Below are positions 1 to 7,569 of a DNA stretch of 8,668 bases, piece by piece (position 1 is the first letter of the stretch; every line of letters starts with the position of its first letter). The DNA comes from an uncultured Lachnospiraceae bacterium (lineage in GTDB: Bacteria; Bacillota; Clostridia; Lachnospirales; Lachnospiraceae): positions 1 to 8,668 of the forward strand of contig CACZPX010000287.1 of the NCBI GenBank assembly GCA_902783095.1, read 5' to 3'. The notes beneath the pieces are model-generated. The model made no database searches, was not told the origin of the DNA, and saw only the letters and a list, made by a program, of their open reading frames with translations. The position numbers and the translations under genes were made by a program.

Positions 1-504
1 GTGGACCGCTTTGTGGGAGAGGCGGAGCAGTTTGACGATCTCACCATGCTCTGCTTAAAATACCTGGGAACGGCCGGGGAGAGGAAGGAGGACGGTATGA
101 AAGAACTCACGCTTGCCGCGATGGTGGAGAATACCGAAAAGGTGACGGAGTTTATCAACGGGCACCTGGAGGAGAACGGCTGCCCCGCCCGGGCGCGGAT
201 GCAGATCGACGTGGCGATAGACGAGCTGTTCAGCAATATCGCCCGCTACGCCTACGCGCCGGGAAGCGGCACGGCCACGGTGCGCTACCGGTTTTCGCCG
301 GAGACGCGCATGGCGCAGATCACGTTTGTCGACCGCGGAAAGGCCTTTGATCCGCTTCAAAAACCGGACCCGGACACCAAACTTTCGGCGGAGGAGCGGG
401 AGATCGGCGGTATGGGCATCTTCCTGGTGAAGAAAACCATGGACGACGTGTCCTATGAATACGCGGACGGAGAAAACAGACTGACGATCATCAAGAGGAT
501 CTAA
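1..504 (+). CDS. PP2C/SpoIIE-type phosphatase C-terminus fused in frame to RsbW-like ATPase (5' partial)
   Basis: Only the end of this gene is in the window; the GTG at base 1 is not taken as a start. Residues 1-21 match the C-terminal strand of SpoIIE/RsbU-type PP2C phosphatases, including the metal-binding DDLT motif (D12, D13). With no stop codon, the frame continues through a short polar linker (22-32) into a GHKL ATPase of the RsbW/SpoIIAB class (33-167). The N box has E75 and N79 (the E-x3-N pattern of SpoIIAB E46/N50), the G1 box is D111-R-G113, and the G2 box is GGMG 136-139. In this family the ATPase phosphorylates a STAS partner on serine and the PP2C domain removes the phosphate. 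The STAS gene follows 13 bases downstream. A good ribosome binding site before Met33 suggests that the ATPase (135 residues, near usual RsbW length) may also be made alone. Whether the natural product is one fused protein, two proteins or both cannot be decided here. Confidence 0.85.
   Translation: MDRFVGEAEQFDDLTMLCLKYLGTAGERKEDGMKELTLAAMVENTEKVTEFINGHLEENGCPARARMQIDVAIDELFSNIARYAYAPGSGTATVRYRFSPETRMAQITFVDRGKAFDPLQKPDPDTKLSAEEREIGGMGIFLVKKTMDDVSYEYADGENRLTIIKRI
85..99 (+). promoter_or_regulatory. Internal ribosome binding site and ATG for the free RsbW-like ATPase
   Basis: AAGGAGGA at 85-92 lies 4-5 bases before ATG 97-99, which is in frame with the upstream phosphatase frame. The ATG falls exactly where stand-alone RsbW-like proteins begin (Met-Lys-Glu-Leu-Thr), so it looks like a working start retained inside a fused frame. 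It could also be a relic of an ancestral gene boundary whose upstream stop was lost. Confidence 0.6.
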
Positions 505-520
505 AGGAGGATATAAAGTG
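503..520 (+). promoter_or_regulatory. Ribosome binding site fixing the GTG start of the STAS gene
   Basis: AAAGGAGG at 503-510 overlaps the TAA stop (502-504) of the upstream ATPase frame and is 7 bases from GTG 518-520. This near-perfect site supports GTG as the start, and its overlap with the stop suggests coupled translation of kinase and antagonist. Confidence 0.8.
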
Positions 521-817
521 ACGATCGAGAAATACCAAAACGGAACGGAACTGACGGTGGCGCCGGAAGGCCGCCTGGATACGGCGACCGCGCCGGAACT
601 GGAGAAGGCACTGAAGGAGAGCCTGGCGGGGGTCACCGAGCTGGTGATGGACTTTGCGAAGCTGGACTATATCTCCTCGGCGGGCCTGCGCGTGCTGCTG
701 TCGGCCCACAAGACCATGTCCAGACAGGGCGGCATGAAGGTGATCCATATCAACGATATCATCATGGAAGTGTTTGAAGTGACCGGCTTTTCGGATATTC
801 TTCAGATAGAAGCGTAA
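518..817 (+). CDS. STAS-domain anti-sigma factor antagonist (RsbV/SpoIIAA-like)
   Basis: This is a 99-residue, single-domain STAS protein of typical family length. The conserved loop and helix read D50-Y-I-S53-S54-A-G-L57. Aligning the Gly-Leu with B. subtilis SpoIIAA puts Ser54 at the phosphorylated position (Ser58 there), with Ser53 as the alternative. Such proteins are the switch in partner switching: unphosphorylated they bind an RsbW-type ATPase and pull it from its target, and phosphorylated they do not. The gene starts at GTG behind a strong ribosome binding site, 13 bases after the kinase frame, and ends 2 bases before the MATE-ATPase gene. Its likely kinase is the upstream ATPase, its phosphatase the PP2C domain, and a second possible binder is the ATPase domain of the next gene. 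The family is certain; the actual target is inferred. Confidence 0.93.
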   Translation: MTIEKYQNGTELTVAPEGRLDTATAPELEKALKESLAGVTELVMDFAKLDYISSAGLRVLLSAHKTMSRQGGMKVIHINDIIMEVFEVTGFSDILQIEA

Positions 818-819
818 CG

Positions 820-2571
820 ATGATCAGAAAACTCTTTCGGCAGATGCTGGTCACGCAGATTCTGTCCGCGATGACCGTGACGCTCTGCATGCTGATCGAC
901 AGCATCATGATCGGCCGTTTTCTGGGCGTGAACGCGATGACTGCCTACGGGCTTGCCAGTCCCGTGCTGCTGGTGTTTGCCGCCTTTGGCAGTATGCTTT
1001 CTGCCGGCGTGCAGGTGATGTGCGGCAAAACGGTGGGCAACGGCGACCGGGAGGGGACGAACGCCTGCTTTTCCGCGTCCGTCTTTTTGGGGGCCGCGGT
1101 GTCGATCGTCGGGCTGGCCGCGGTGCTGCTCTTTGCTTCGCCGCTGTGTACCCTGCTGGGCGCGGGTACGCCCGGCGCGGACAACGAGGTGTTCGGCCTT
1201 ACGCGCGACTATCTCACCGGCTTTATCATCGGCGCACCTGCGTTTATCGCGGCGCAGATCATGGTGCCCTATATGCAGCTGTCCGGCAACCGTACCCGCC
1301 TGGTGGTGGCCGTGGCGTTGATGACCGTGGGCGACGTCCTGTTTGATATACTGAACGTTTTCAAATTCAAGGGCGGCACCTTTGGCATGGGGCTCGCCTC
1401 CAGCTTAAGCTATTACGTTGCCTTTGTGGCCGGCGTGCTGTATTTCTTCCGGAAAGACTGCATGTTCCGCTTCCAAAAAAAACTCATCAAAGGAAAGATC
1501 TGCCGGGAACTGACCGGCTACGGCGTGCCCACCGTGATCAACCAGATCAGCCTGGTGCTGCTGGTGTTCGTGCTGAACAAGATCCTGCTGGCGGTGGGGC
1601 AGAACGCGGCGGTGGCGGCCTATTCCGTGATCTCCACGGTGGGGAACATCTGCTACTGCTTTGGCGGCGGCGTGGCTTCGGTGGCACTGCTCTTATCCTC
1701 CGTCTTTTACAGCGAGGAGGACCGCAGCGCGCTGTACGCGGTGGTCCGGACCATGAGCTTTTACGCCGTCCTTCTGGACGTGGTGCTGATCGCCGCCGTG
1801 TGGATCGCGGCGCCGGCGCTGGTGGCGCTGTTTCTGGAGGACGCAACCGCGTCGCAGATGGCGGTCCTGGGCGTGCGGCTGTTTTCCCTGTCCCTGCTTC
1901 CGAGCGCTTTGAACAGCGCGCTTAAAAACTATTACCAGGGCGTGGACCGCACGCGCTTTACCGAGACGATCTCCGTACTGCAGAACTTTACGTTTACGGC
2001 CGTCTTCGCCTTTGTGCTGAGCCGGTTTATGGGGACCACGGGCGTGTGGCTCTCCTACGTGTGCGGCGAGACCGTCACGCTGGTCATCATCTGCATCGTG
2101 GTATGGCGGACCAACCGCAAGGTGCGCATAGACGCGGAGGACTTTGCCCTGCTGCCGGACTCCTTCGGCGCGGAGCAGGGGGCCTGCCTGGAGCTTTCCA
2201 TCACCTCCGCGGACCAGGTCATTTCGGCCTCGGAACAGGCTGCGGCCTTTTGCCAGGCGTACGGGGAAAGCCGGCGCGACAGCATGCTGATGGCGCTGTG
2301 CATCGAGGAGATGGCCAACAACATCATCGAACACGGCTTTACCGCGGACGGCAGGGACCATACCATAGACGTCCGCCTGCTGTTCAAGGAGGGAAAGCGC
2401 ATCCTGCGCATACGCGACAACTGTGTCAATTTTGACCCTGTGAAATACATGGACCTGCACAGCTCGGACGATCCTATGGCCCACATCGGGATCCGGATGG
2501 TCATGAAGATGGTCCGGGACGCGACCTACGTCAACTCCATGGGACTCAACAACCTGACGCTGGTGCTGTAA
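820..2571 (+). CDS. MATE efflux transporter with C-terminal RsbW-like ATPase domain
   Basis: The protein has 583 residues. Residues 1 to about 430 form a MATE transporter with roughly 12 hydrophobic segments. The first carries the family Asp (D27) followed by IGRFLG (31-36). MATE proteins export cationic or other small molecules using H+ or Na+ gradients; the substrate cannot be read here. After a soluble linker (about 430-454), residues 455-583 form a GHKL ATPase of the RsbW/SpoIIAB type. The N box CIEEMANNIIEHGF (494-507) keeps E497 and N501, the G1 box has D533 but Cys535 where Gly is usual, and the G2 box is reduced to H-I-G557-I. Ordinary MATE proteins are about 440-480 residues, so the tail is a true added domain, facing the cytoplasm if MATE topology holds. 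The start lies 2 bases after the STAS stop with a poor ribosome binding site, suggesting coupled translation. Control of transport by the neighbouring STAS protein is an inference. Confidence 0.92.
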   Translation: MIRKLFRQMLVTQILSAMTVTLCMLIDSIMIGRFLGVNAMTAYGLASPVLLVFAAFGSMLSAGVQVMCGKTVGNGDREGTNACFSASVFLGAAVSIVGLAAVLLFASPLCTLLGAGTPGADNEVFGLTRDYLTGFIIGAPAFIAAQIMVPYMQLSGNRTRLVVAVALMTVGDVLFDILNVFKFKGGTFGMGLASSLSYYVAFVAGVLYFFRKDCMFRFQKKLIKGKICRELTGYGVPTVINQISLVLLVFVLNKILLAVGQNAAVAAYSVISTVGNICYCFGGGVASVALLLSSVFYSEEDRSALYAVVRTMSFYAVLLDVVLIAAVWIAAPALVALFLEDATASQMAVLGVRLFSLSLLPSALNSALKNYYQGVDRTRFTETISVLQNFTFTAVFAFVLSRFMGTTGVWLSYVCGETVTLVIICIVVWRTNRKVRIDAEDFALLPDSFGAEQGACLELSITSADQVISASEQAAAFCQAYGESRRDSMLMALCIEEMANNIIEHGFTADGRDHTIDVRLLFKEGKRILRIRDNCVNFDPVKYMDLHSSDDPMAHIGIRMVMKMVRDATYVNSMGLNNLTLVL

Positions 2572-2596
2572 GGTACCGTGAAGGAAGGACAAAAAG

Positions 2597-3055
2597 ATGG
2601 ATAGGACTTCTTATACGGCCCTGGCCCTGCGGCTTATGGACGGCCCCTGTCTGCTGGCGGATTTTCTGCCGCGGCAGGTGCCGGCAGAGGCCGGGGGCCG
2701 CTTTTTTACGGTGGAACAGTGGTTTTTGGCCGGCCCGCGCCTAAAGGAGCAGTACCGGCGCTTTTGCCGGCTGCTGTTAAAGCTCTACTGCTATTACCCG
2801 TTGGCGCTCAGCACGGACGGCGGCGAAGCCTGGATCGACATGCCGGAGCCGGACGCGCTGGAGCAGGCCGTCTGCGCCCGCATTAAGCCCTGTGCGGACC
2901 TGTGGGTCCTGCTGCCGTCGGAAGGCGTACTGTTTACGCTAAGCAGCGGCGACCTGCATATGACCGTGTACGGCGCCGCCGGGCAGGCGGAAAGGACGCT
3001 GCGGCAGCTCGCGGCGGGCGAAGGGCTGTACGTGTGGGCGCACGGCGAAGAATAA
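2597..3055 (+). CDS. Conserved-looking hypothetical protein upstream of sbcD
   Basis: This 152-residue protein is not assigned to a named family. The start is supported by AAGGA at 2585-2589, 7 bases before the ATG, and codon use is like the neighbours. It appears soluble: no signal peptide, no clear membrane span and no CxxC pair. It has an aromatic, basic stretch in the middle (QYRRFCRLLLKLYCYYPLAL, about 51-70), then a turn with Asp-Gly-Gly and an acidic, proline-containing segment, and it ends in a small alpha/beta-looking tail (GLYVWAHGEE). It sits 25 bases after the MATE-ATPase gene and 25 bases before sbcD, so it may be co-transcribed with sbcDC. I have a loose memory of similar proteins near sbcD in Lachnospiraceae, which I could not check. 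No function is proposed. Confidence 0.8.
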   Translation: MDRTSYTALALRLMDGPCLLADFLPRQVPAEAGGRFFTVEQWFLAGPRLKEQYRRFCRLLLKLYCYYPLALSTDGGEAWIDMPEPDALEQAVCARIKPCADLWVLLPSEGVLFTLSSGDLHMTVYGAAGQAERTLRQLAAGEGLYVWAHGEE

Positions 3056-3080
3056 CTAAGAAAGCGAGGAACTGACAGCC

Positions 3081-4319
3081 ATGAAACTGCTGCATTTGGC
3101 GGATCTTCATCTGGGGAAGATGCTCTGCGGCGTCTCCCTGCTGGAAAACGGAGACCAGACGGACTGGGTGGAAAAACTGCTGCTTCTGGTGCAGCAGGAG
3201 CGTCCCGATGCGGTCGTCGTGGCCGGGGACGTCTACGACCGCGGCATGCCTTCCGGGGCGGCCATGCAGCTGTGGAGCAGGCTGGTCACAGGGATCGCAC
3301 AGCTTAATATCCCGGTATTTGCCGCCGCCGGCAACCACGATTCCGGAGAGCGCCTGTCCTGTTTTCAGGAGCTTCTGGCGCAGAAAAAGGTATACATTTC
3401 CGGGATCCTGCAGCGGGAACTGCTGCACGTAACGCTGCAGGACGCCTTCGGCCCGGTGACGGTGTGGCTGCTGCCGTACGTCTTTCCGGCCGCCGTCTGT
3501 GCCGTGCTGGAAGACGAGACCGTGCGGGATTACGATACGGCGGTGCGCAGGATACTGGAAGAACAGCCGCTCGATCCCGCGCAGCGAAACGTCCTGGTGG
3601 CGCATCAGAACGTGACAAAGGACGGCCTGGAGGGGCTGCGCGGCGGTTCGGAGTCCATGGTCGGCGGCATCGGGCAGGTGGACTATACCGCCTTTGACGC
3701 CTTTGACTACGCGGCGCTGGGACACATCCACGCCTCCTATGCCGTGGGACGGCCGCAGGTGCGCTACGCGGGCTCCCCGCTGTGCTACCATTTTGATGAA
3801 TGCCGCCAGCCGCCCAAGGGGCCGCTGCTTGTGGAACTGGGGGAAAAGGGCACAGAGCCGCAGATCCGGACCCTTTCCATTCCGCCGCTGCATCCCATGG
3901 CGGAGCTGCGGGGAACGTACGAGGAACTGCTGGCAAAGAGCAGGGAGACCGCACCGGGCTCCTACGTAAAACTCGTGCTCACCGACCGGGCCATAACGCC
4001 GGAGATCAGCAGCCTGTTTGAAGAGACGTTCCGCGCAAAAGGCAGTATCCTGATGGAGCGTATCAGCGAATTCAAACGGTTTACGGGCGAGAGCACAGGA
4101 CCGGAACTGCACAAACTGCGCCAGAAGAGCGTGGAAGAACTGTTTGCGGACTTTTATACGGAACGCGCGGGCGGGGCGCCGGCTCCGGAGGATATCGCGC
4201 TGATGCACCGAGCGGCGGAACTGCTGCGAAACAGCGACGCCGGCGCGGACGGAAAGGCGGTGGACCCGAAACTGCCGCAGAAACTGCTGGATGACGTGCG
4301 AAAGGAGGACCAGAGATGA
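3081..4319 (+). CDS. sbcD: Exonuclease subunit SbcD (Mre11-like)
   Basis: This 412-residue calcineurin-like metallophosphoesterase is close to the length of E. coli and B. subtilis SbcD (about 390-400). All Mre11-type metal and catalytic residues are visible: D8 and H10 in DLH, D50 in GDVYDR, N85 and H86 in GNHDS, H175 in AHQN, and H215/H217 in GHIH. The segment from about 230 onward corresponds to the capping and SbcC-binding region. SbcD is the Mn2+-dependent nuclease of the SbcCD complex, which cuts hairpins and protein-blocked or broken DNA ends in the cytoplasm. The ATG follows GAGGA (3066-3070) at 10 bases, slightly long spacing. The stop overlaps the sbcC start, and complex formation with SbcC fits this coupling. 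Confidence 0.97.
   Translation: MKLLHLADLHLGKMLCGVSLLENGDQTDWVEKLLLLVQQERPDAVVVAGDVYDRGMPSGAAMQLWSRLVTGIAQLNIPVFAAAGNHDSGERLSCFQELLAQKKVYISGILQRELLHVTLQDAFGPVTVWLLPYVFPAAVCAVLEDETVRDYDTAVRRILEEQPLDPAQRNVLVAHQNVTKDGLEGLRGGSESMVGGIGQVDYTAFDAFDYAALGHIHASYAVGRPQVRYAGSPLCYHFDECRQPPKGPLLVELGEKGTEPQIRTLSIPPLHPMAELRGTYEELLAKSRETAPGSYVKLVLTDRAITPEISSLFEETFRAKGSILMERISEFKRFTGESTGPELHKLRQKSVEELFADFYTERAGGAPAPEDIALMHRAAELLRNSDAGADGKAVDPKLPQKLLDDVRKEDQR
4301..4319 (+). promoter_or_regulatory. sbcC ribosome binding site and ATGA start/stop overlap
   Basis: AAAGGAGG at 4301-4308 lies inside the end of sbcD, 7 bases before ATG 4316-4318. The same bases form the sbcD TGA stop (4317-4319), giving an ATGA overlap. 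This fixes the sbcC start and implies translational coupling that would balance the two subunits. Confidence 0.88.
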
Positions 4320-7300
4320 AGCCGATCCGTCTTTCCATGAAGGCTTTTGGGTCGTTTGCGCAGGAGACCGCGGTGGATTTTACCGTTTTTCAGAACGGAC
4401 TGTTCCTGGTGGTGGGCGAGACCGGCGCGGGAAAGACCACGGTCTTTGACGCGATCGTCTTTGCGCTGTTCGGAAAGGCCAGCGGCAGCAGCCGCGACAG
4501 CGCCATGATGCACTCGGACTACGTGGAAAAGTCCGAGGACACCGCGGTGGAGCTGGTCTTTGAACAGCAGGGAAGACGCTATATCGTGCGGCGCACGATC
4601 CACTTTCCCCGGAAAAGGGCTGCCGAAGGCGACTATGGGGAAGCTTCGCTGAACGCGGAGATGCGGCTTCCGGACGGGAGCGCGGTCAGCGGCCACGCCG
4701 CCGTTTCAAAACGCTGCGAGGAGCTGCTGGGGCTGAACGCAGATCAGTTCCGCAAGATCGTGATGCTCGCACAGGGAGAATTCCGCGAGTTTCTGACCGC
4801 CGATTCGGCCAAAAAGAGCGAGATCCTGGGCAAGCTGTTTGACAGCTCCGCCTATCTGCGCTATCAGAAGCTTTTGGGAGATACGCGAAAACTTCTGGAA
4901 GATCAGCGCAATAAGCTGGAAGACACAGTAAAAAGCGTGATGCGGGGCGGCTTTGAACCGCCGGCCGACGACCCGGAGACCGTTTTAAAGTATCTGCCGG
5001 GAAATCCGCAGCTGATCGAAAACCTGGACCGCCTCATTGCGGACGAGCGAGATCAGGAGCAGGAACTTGGCATACAGAAGCAACAGGCGCAGCAGGAGGT
5101 CGCGGCGCTCAATACCAGGATCGGCGCCGCGCGCGGCGACAACGATAAACTGGCGGAGCTGCAGCGGCTGAAGGACGCCCAAAAGGCGCTGGAAGACAAA
5201 CGGGAAGAGATGGCACGCTCGGAGCGGGAATGCGTGCGCGCCGAGGCAGCCCTGCACCGGGTGCGCCCGCTGCGGGAAAGCTTAAGTGCGGCGCAAACCG
5301 CCGTTTCGGACGCCGGCCGGCGCATGGAAGACCTGCAGCTGGGAATCCAATCTTCTTTTGAAAAACTGGAGCAGGCGCAGACTTCCGTAAAGGAGGACGA
5401 GCAGTACCGGGAAGCGGTGCAGCAGCGGGAGACCGAAGCGGGTAAGCTGCAGGAGAGCCTGCCGCAGTATGACACGCTTGACGCAAAGCAGGCGGCGCTT
5501 TATAAGGCGGAGCAGGACGCAAAAACACAAAAAGACGCGTATGACCGCAAGGTGACGCGAAAGGACGAGCAGGAAAGGCAGCTGCGGGAGCATCAGCAGG
5601 AGCTGGAAGGCCTGGCGGACGCGGAGGCGGAACAGGTACGGCGGCAGGAACTGCATGCCCGTGCGGAAAACGCGCTGCGTGAATGGAGCGGAGACGGCGG
5701 TATAACGGATAGGACCAAAGCGATTTTGCGGGCGGAAGCGGCCGTAAAGGAGAGCGAAGAAAAGCTGCCTGCATATGGGAAAGCGGCGCTGGAAGCGGAG
5801 GCGCATCATCACCGGCTGTATCAGGCCTTTATAGGCGGGCAGGCGGGGCTTTTGGCGCAGGAACTGGAGCAGGAACTTGCAGAAAACGGGCAGGCAGTCT
5901 GCCCGGTGTGCGGCTCGGCTTTTCACAGCGGAGAAGAGCACCGGTTTGCGGACCGCCCGGAAGATACGCCGACGCAGGCGGAAGTGGATGCGGCAAAGCG
6001 CGCGTATGATAAAGAGGAAAAGGCGCGCCAGGACCTGGAGCAGGCCGTCCGTACGGAGCGGGCCAGGATCGGGGAGCAGAAAAAGAGCCTGCAAAAAGAC
6101 GCGGAAAAGCTGCTGCCGGACGGTGCAGCCTGGGAGCGGCTGTCGGCGCCCGGCGTACTGGAGGCGGTAACGGAGCGCCTTGAAAAAGAAGAGAAGGCGG
6201 CGGCGGATGCACTGAACGAGGCGAAGCAGCGCGCAGAACACAAAAACCAGCTTGAAACGGCATGCCGCGATGAACGGGAAGCCGTGGAGAGCCTGACTAC
6301 GGAACTGGAAGCGGAAACGCAGATGCTGGCACAGGAAGACAACCGGATCGCCGGCATGAAGGCGGAGGTGCAGACCCTGCAGAACGCCCTGCCCTATGCT
6401 TCCAAAGGTGAAGCCGAAGAGCGTATCAAACAGCTGCGGGGGGAATGCGCGCGGTGGAATGAGCGGTTTGACGCCAACCAGAACGCGCTTGCGGCGGCTC
6501 GCGACGAATACAACAGGCTGCAGGGACAGTATAAGGAGCAGGAGGACGCCCTGCCGGCGCTGAAAGCGGCCCTGGTCAATGCAAAAGAAAGCTTTGCGGC
6601 AGGACTGGCGCAGAACGGCTTTGCGGACGGTGCGGAACTGGACGCCGCCCTGTGCATGCTGGGGACGGCGGATCCCGAAAAACGGCTGAAGCAGTGGCAG
6701 AACGATCTTAACGATTACCGGAACAGGTGCAGCAACACGGCGGAACGGCTTGAAGATCTGACCAGGCAGACAGAGGATCTGCAGGTCACGGATATGGAAG
6801 CGCTGCAAAACCGGCTGAAAGAGGCGCAGGACGCGCTGGATCAGGCCGGACGCGCGGAAACCGACTTGACCGCGCGGCGCAAGAACCACGAAAAGGTGCG
6901 GAAACAGGTCTCTGACGCGCTGACGGAGCTAAAGCAGACCGATGCGCTGTGGGAGCGTCTGGACCGGCTGGCGGAGCTGGCGGTGGGCGCGAGCGGAGAC
7001 GGCGGGAAGCTGAGCTTTGAACGGTACGTGATGGGCGCGCTTTTCCGCGAGGTGCTGGAGATGGCGGACCGCAGGCTGGACGTCATGAGCGGCGGCCGGT
7101 ACCAGCTGGTGCATACGACCAGCGTAGGGCGCGCCAATTCCGCCGCCGGGCTGGAGATAGAAGTGCTGGATCTCGTCACCGGAAAGCAGCGGCCGGTCGG
7201 CTCGCTCTCGGGCGGAGAGTCCTTCCAGGTCTCCCTGTCGCTGGCGTTGGGCCTCTCGGACGTGGTGCAGAGTCACGCGGGCGGCATCGGTCTGGACACC

Positions 7301-7495
7301 ATGTTCATAGACGAGGGCTTCGGGACCCTGGACAGCGGGGCGCTGGACAACGCGCTCAAGGTGCTGGACCAGCTGGCGGAAGGCAGCCGGCTGGTGGGCA
7401 TCATCTCCCATGTGGACCGGCTGGAAGAGAGCATCCCCCAGCGCATCCGCGTAAGCAAGACGGCTGGCGGGAGCCGGCTGGAGACCGAGTGCTGA
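4316..7495 (+). CDS. sbcC: Exonuclease subunit SbcC (Rad50-like ATPase)
   Basis: The 1059-residue protein matches the usual SbcC length (about 1050-1130). The N-terminal ABC half has Walker A GETGAGKTT (34-42) and the Q loop around Q153 (AQGEF). A long, Glu/Gln/Lys/Arg/Ala-rich coiled coil follows, interrupted near the middle by the zinc hook CPVC (C529, C532), after which the coiled coil returns. The C-terminal half has the ABC signature LSGGE (964-968), Walker B ending in MFIDE (D999, E1000), the D loop TLD (1004-1006) and a switch histidine in IISHVD. SbcC is the ATP-driven tethering and gating subunit that controls the SbcD nuclease on DNA ends and hairpins; two SbcC chains join through the hook. 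The frame is intact, with no truncation or frameshift. It is coupled to sbcD by a 4-base overlap and appears to be the last gene before the terminator. Confidence 0.97.
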   Translation: MKPIRLSMKAFGSFAQETAVDFTVFQNGLFLVVGETGAGKTTVFDAIVFALFGKASGSSRDSAMMHSDYVEKSEDTAVELVFEQQGRRYIVRRTIHFPRKRAAEGDYGEASLNAEMRLPDGSAVSGHAAVSKRCEELLGLNADQFRKIVMLAQGEFREFLTADSAKKSEILGKLFDSSAYLRYQKLLGDTRKLLEDQRNKLEDTVKSVMRGGFEPPADDPETVLKYLPGNPQLIENLDRLIADERDQEQELGIQKQQAQQEVAALNTRIGAARGDNDKLAELQRLKDAQKALEDKREEMARSERECVRAEAALHRVRPLRESLSAAQTAVSDAGRRMEDLQLGIQSSFEKLEQAQTSVKEDEQYREAVQQRETEAGKLQESLPQYDTLDAKQAALYKAEQDAKTQKDAYDRKVTRKDEQERQLREHQQELEGLADAEAEQVRRQELHARAENALREWSGDGGITDRTKAILRAEAAVKESEEKLPAYGKAALEAEAHHHRLYQAFIGGQAGLLAQELEQELAENGQAVCPVCGSAFHSGEEHRFADRPEDTPTQAEVDAAKRAYDKEEKARQDLEQAVRTERARIGEQKKSLQKDAEKLLPDGAAWERLSAPGVLEAVTERLEKEEKAAADALNEAKQRAEHKNQLETACRDEREAVESLTTELEAETQMLAQEDNRIAGMKAEVQTLQNALPYASKGEAEERIKQLRGECARWNERFDANQNALAAARDEYNRLQGQYKEQEDALPALKAALVNAKESFAAGLAQNGFADGAELDAALCMLGTADPEKRLKQWQNDLNDYRNRCSNTAERLEDLTRQTEDLQVTDMEALQNRLKEAQDALDQAGRAETDLTARRKNHEKVRKQVSDALTELKQTDALWERLDRLAELAVGASGDGGKLSFERYVMGALFREVLEMADRRLDVMSGGRYQLVHTTSVGRANSAAGLEIEVLDLVTGKQRPVGSLSGGESFQVSLSLALGLSDVVQSHAGGIGLDTMFIDEGFGTLDSGALDNALKVLDQLAEGSRLVGIISHVDRLEESIPQRIRVSKTAGGSRLETEC

Positions 7496-7509
7496 AAGAC
7501 GCCCGGCAT

Positions 7510-7537
7510 TTGACAATTCCGGCACCGTCCGTATAAT
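7510..7537 (+). promoter_or_regulatory. Consensus sigma-A/sigma-70 promoter
   Basis: TTGACA (7510-7515) and TATAAT (7532-7537) both match consensus exactly, separated by 16 bases (one under the ideal 17). No TG extended -10 is present. Transcription would begin near 7544. The promoter starts 14 bases after the sbcC stop and points toward the downstream MATE gene, but an intrinsic terminator lies only about 25 bases after the expected start. The AT-rich -10 stands out in GC-rich surroundings. Confidence 0.85.
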
Positions 7538-7569
7538 GGATACAGTAAGCCAGAACACGTTTGTCACGG

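Noticed and set aside
1..3. GTG at the first base as a true start codon
   Set aside because: The residues after it match the interior C-terminal strand of a PP2C domain, so the gene must begin upstream of the window.
1693..2592. 299-codon open frame on the - strand within the MATE-ATPase gene
   Set aside because: It is opposite a gene with clear domains, and its His/Arg/Gly-rich composition is typical of shadow frames.
2934..4208. 424-codon open frame on the - strand covering most of sbcD
   Set aside because: sbcD on the + strand has all Mre11-type motifs. The antisense frame is Arg/His/Gln-rich with no domain signature and would span a gene boundary.
5900..5911. CPVC motif as a separate zinc-finger or redox protein
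   Set aside because: It lies mid-frame between two coiled-coil arms of SbcC, where the Rad50-type zinc hook belongs.
5282..6889. 535-codon open frame on the - strand inside sbcC
   Set aside because: It is fully antisense to a well-supported sbcC, has low-complexity Arg/Leu/Phe/Gln-rich content and shows no recognisable motif. It is a product of GC-rich third positions in the opposite strand.
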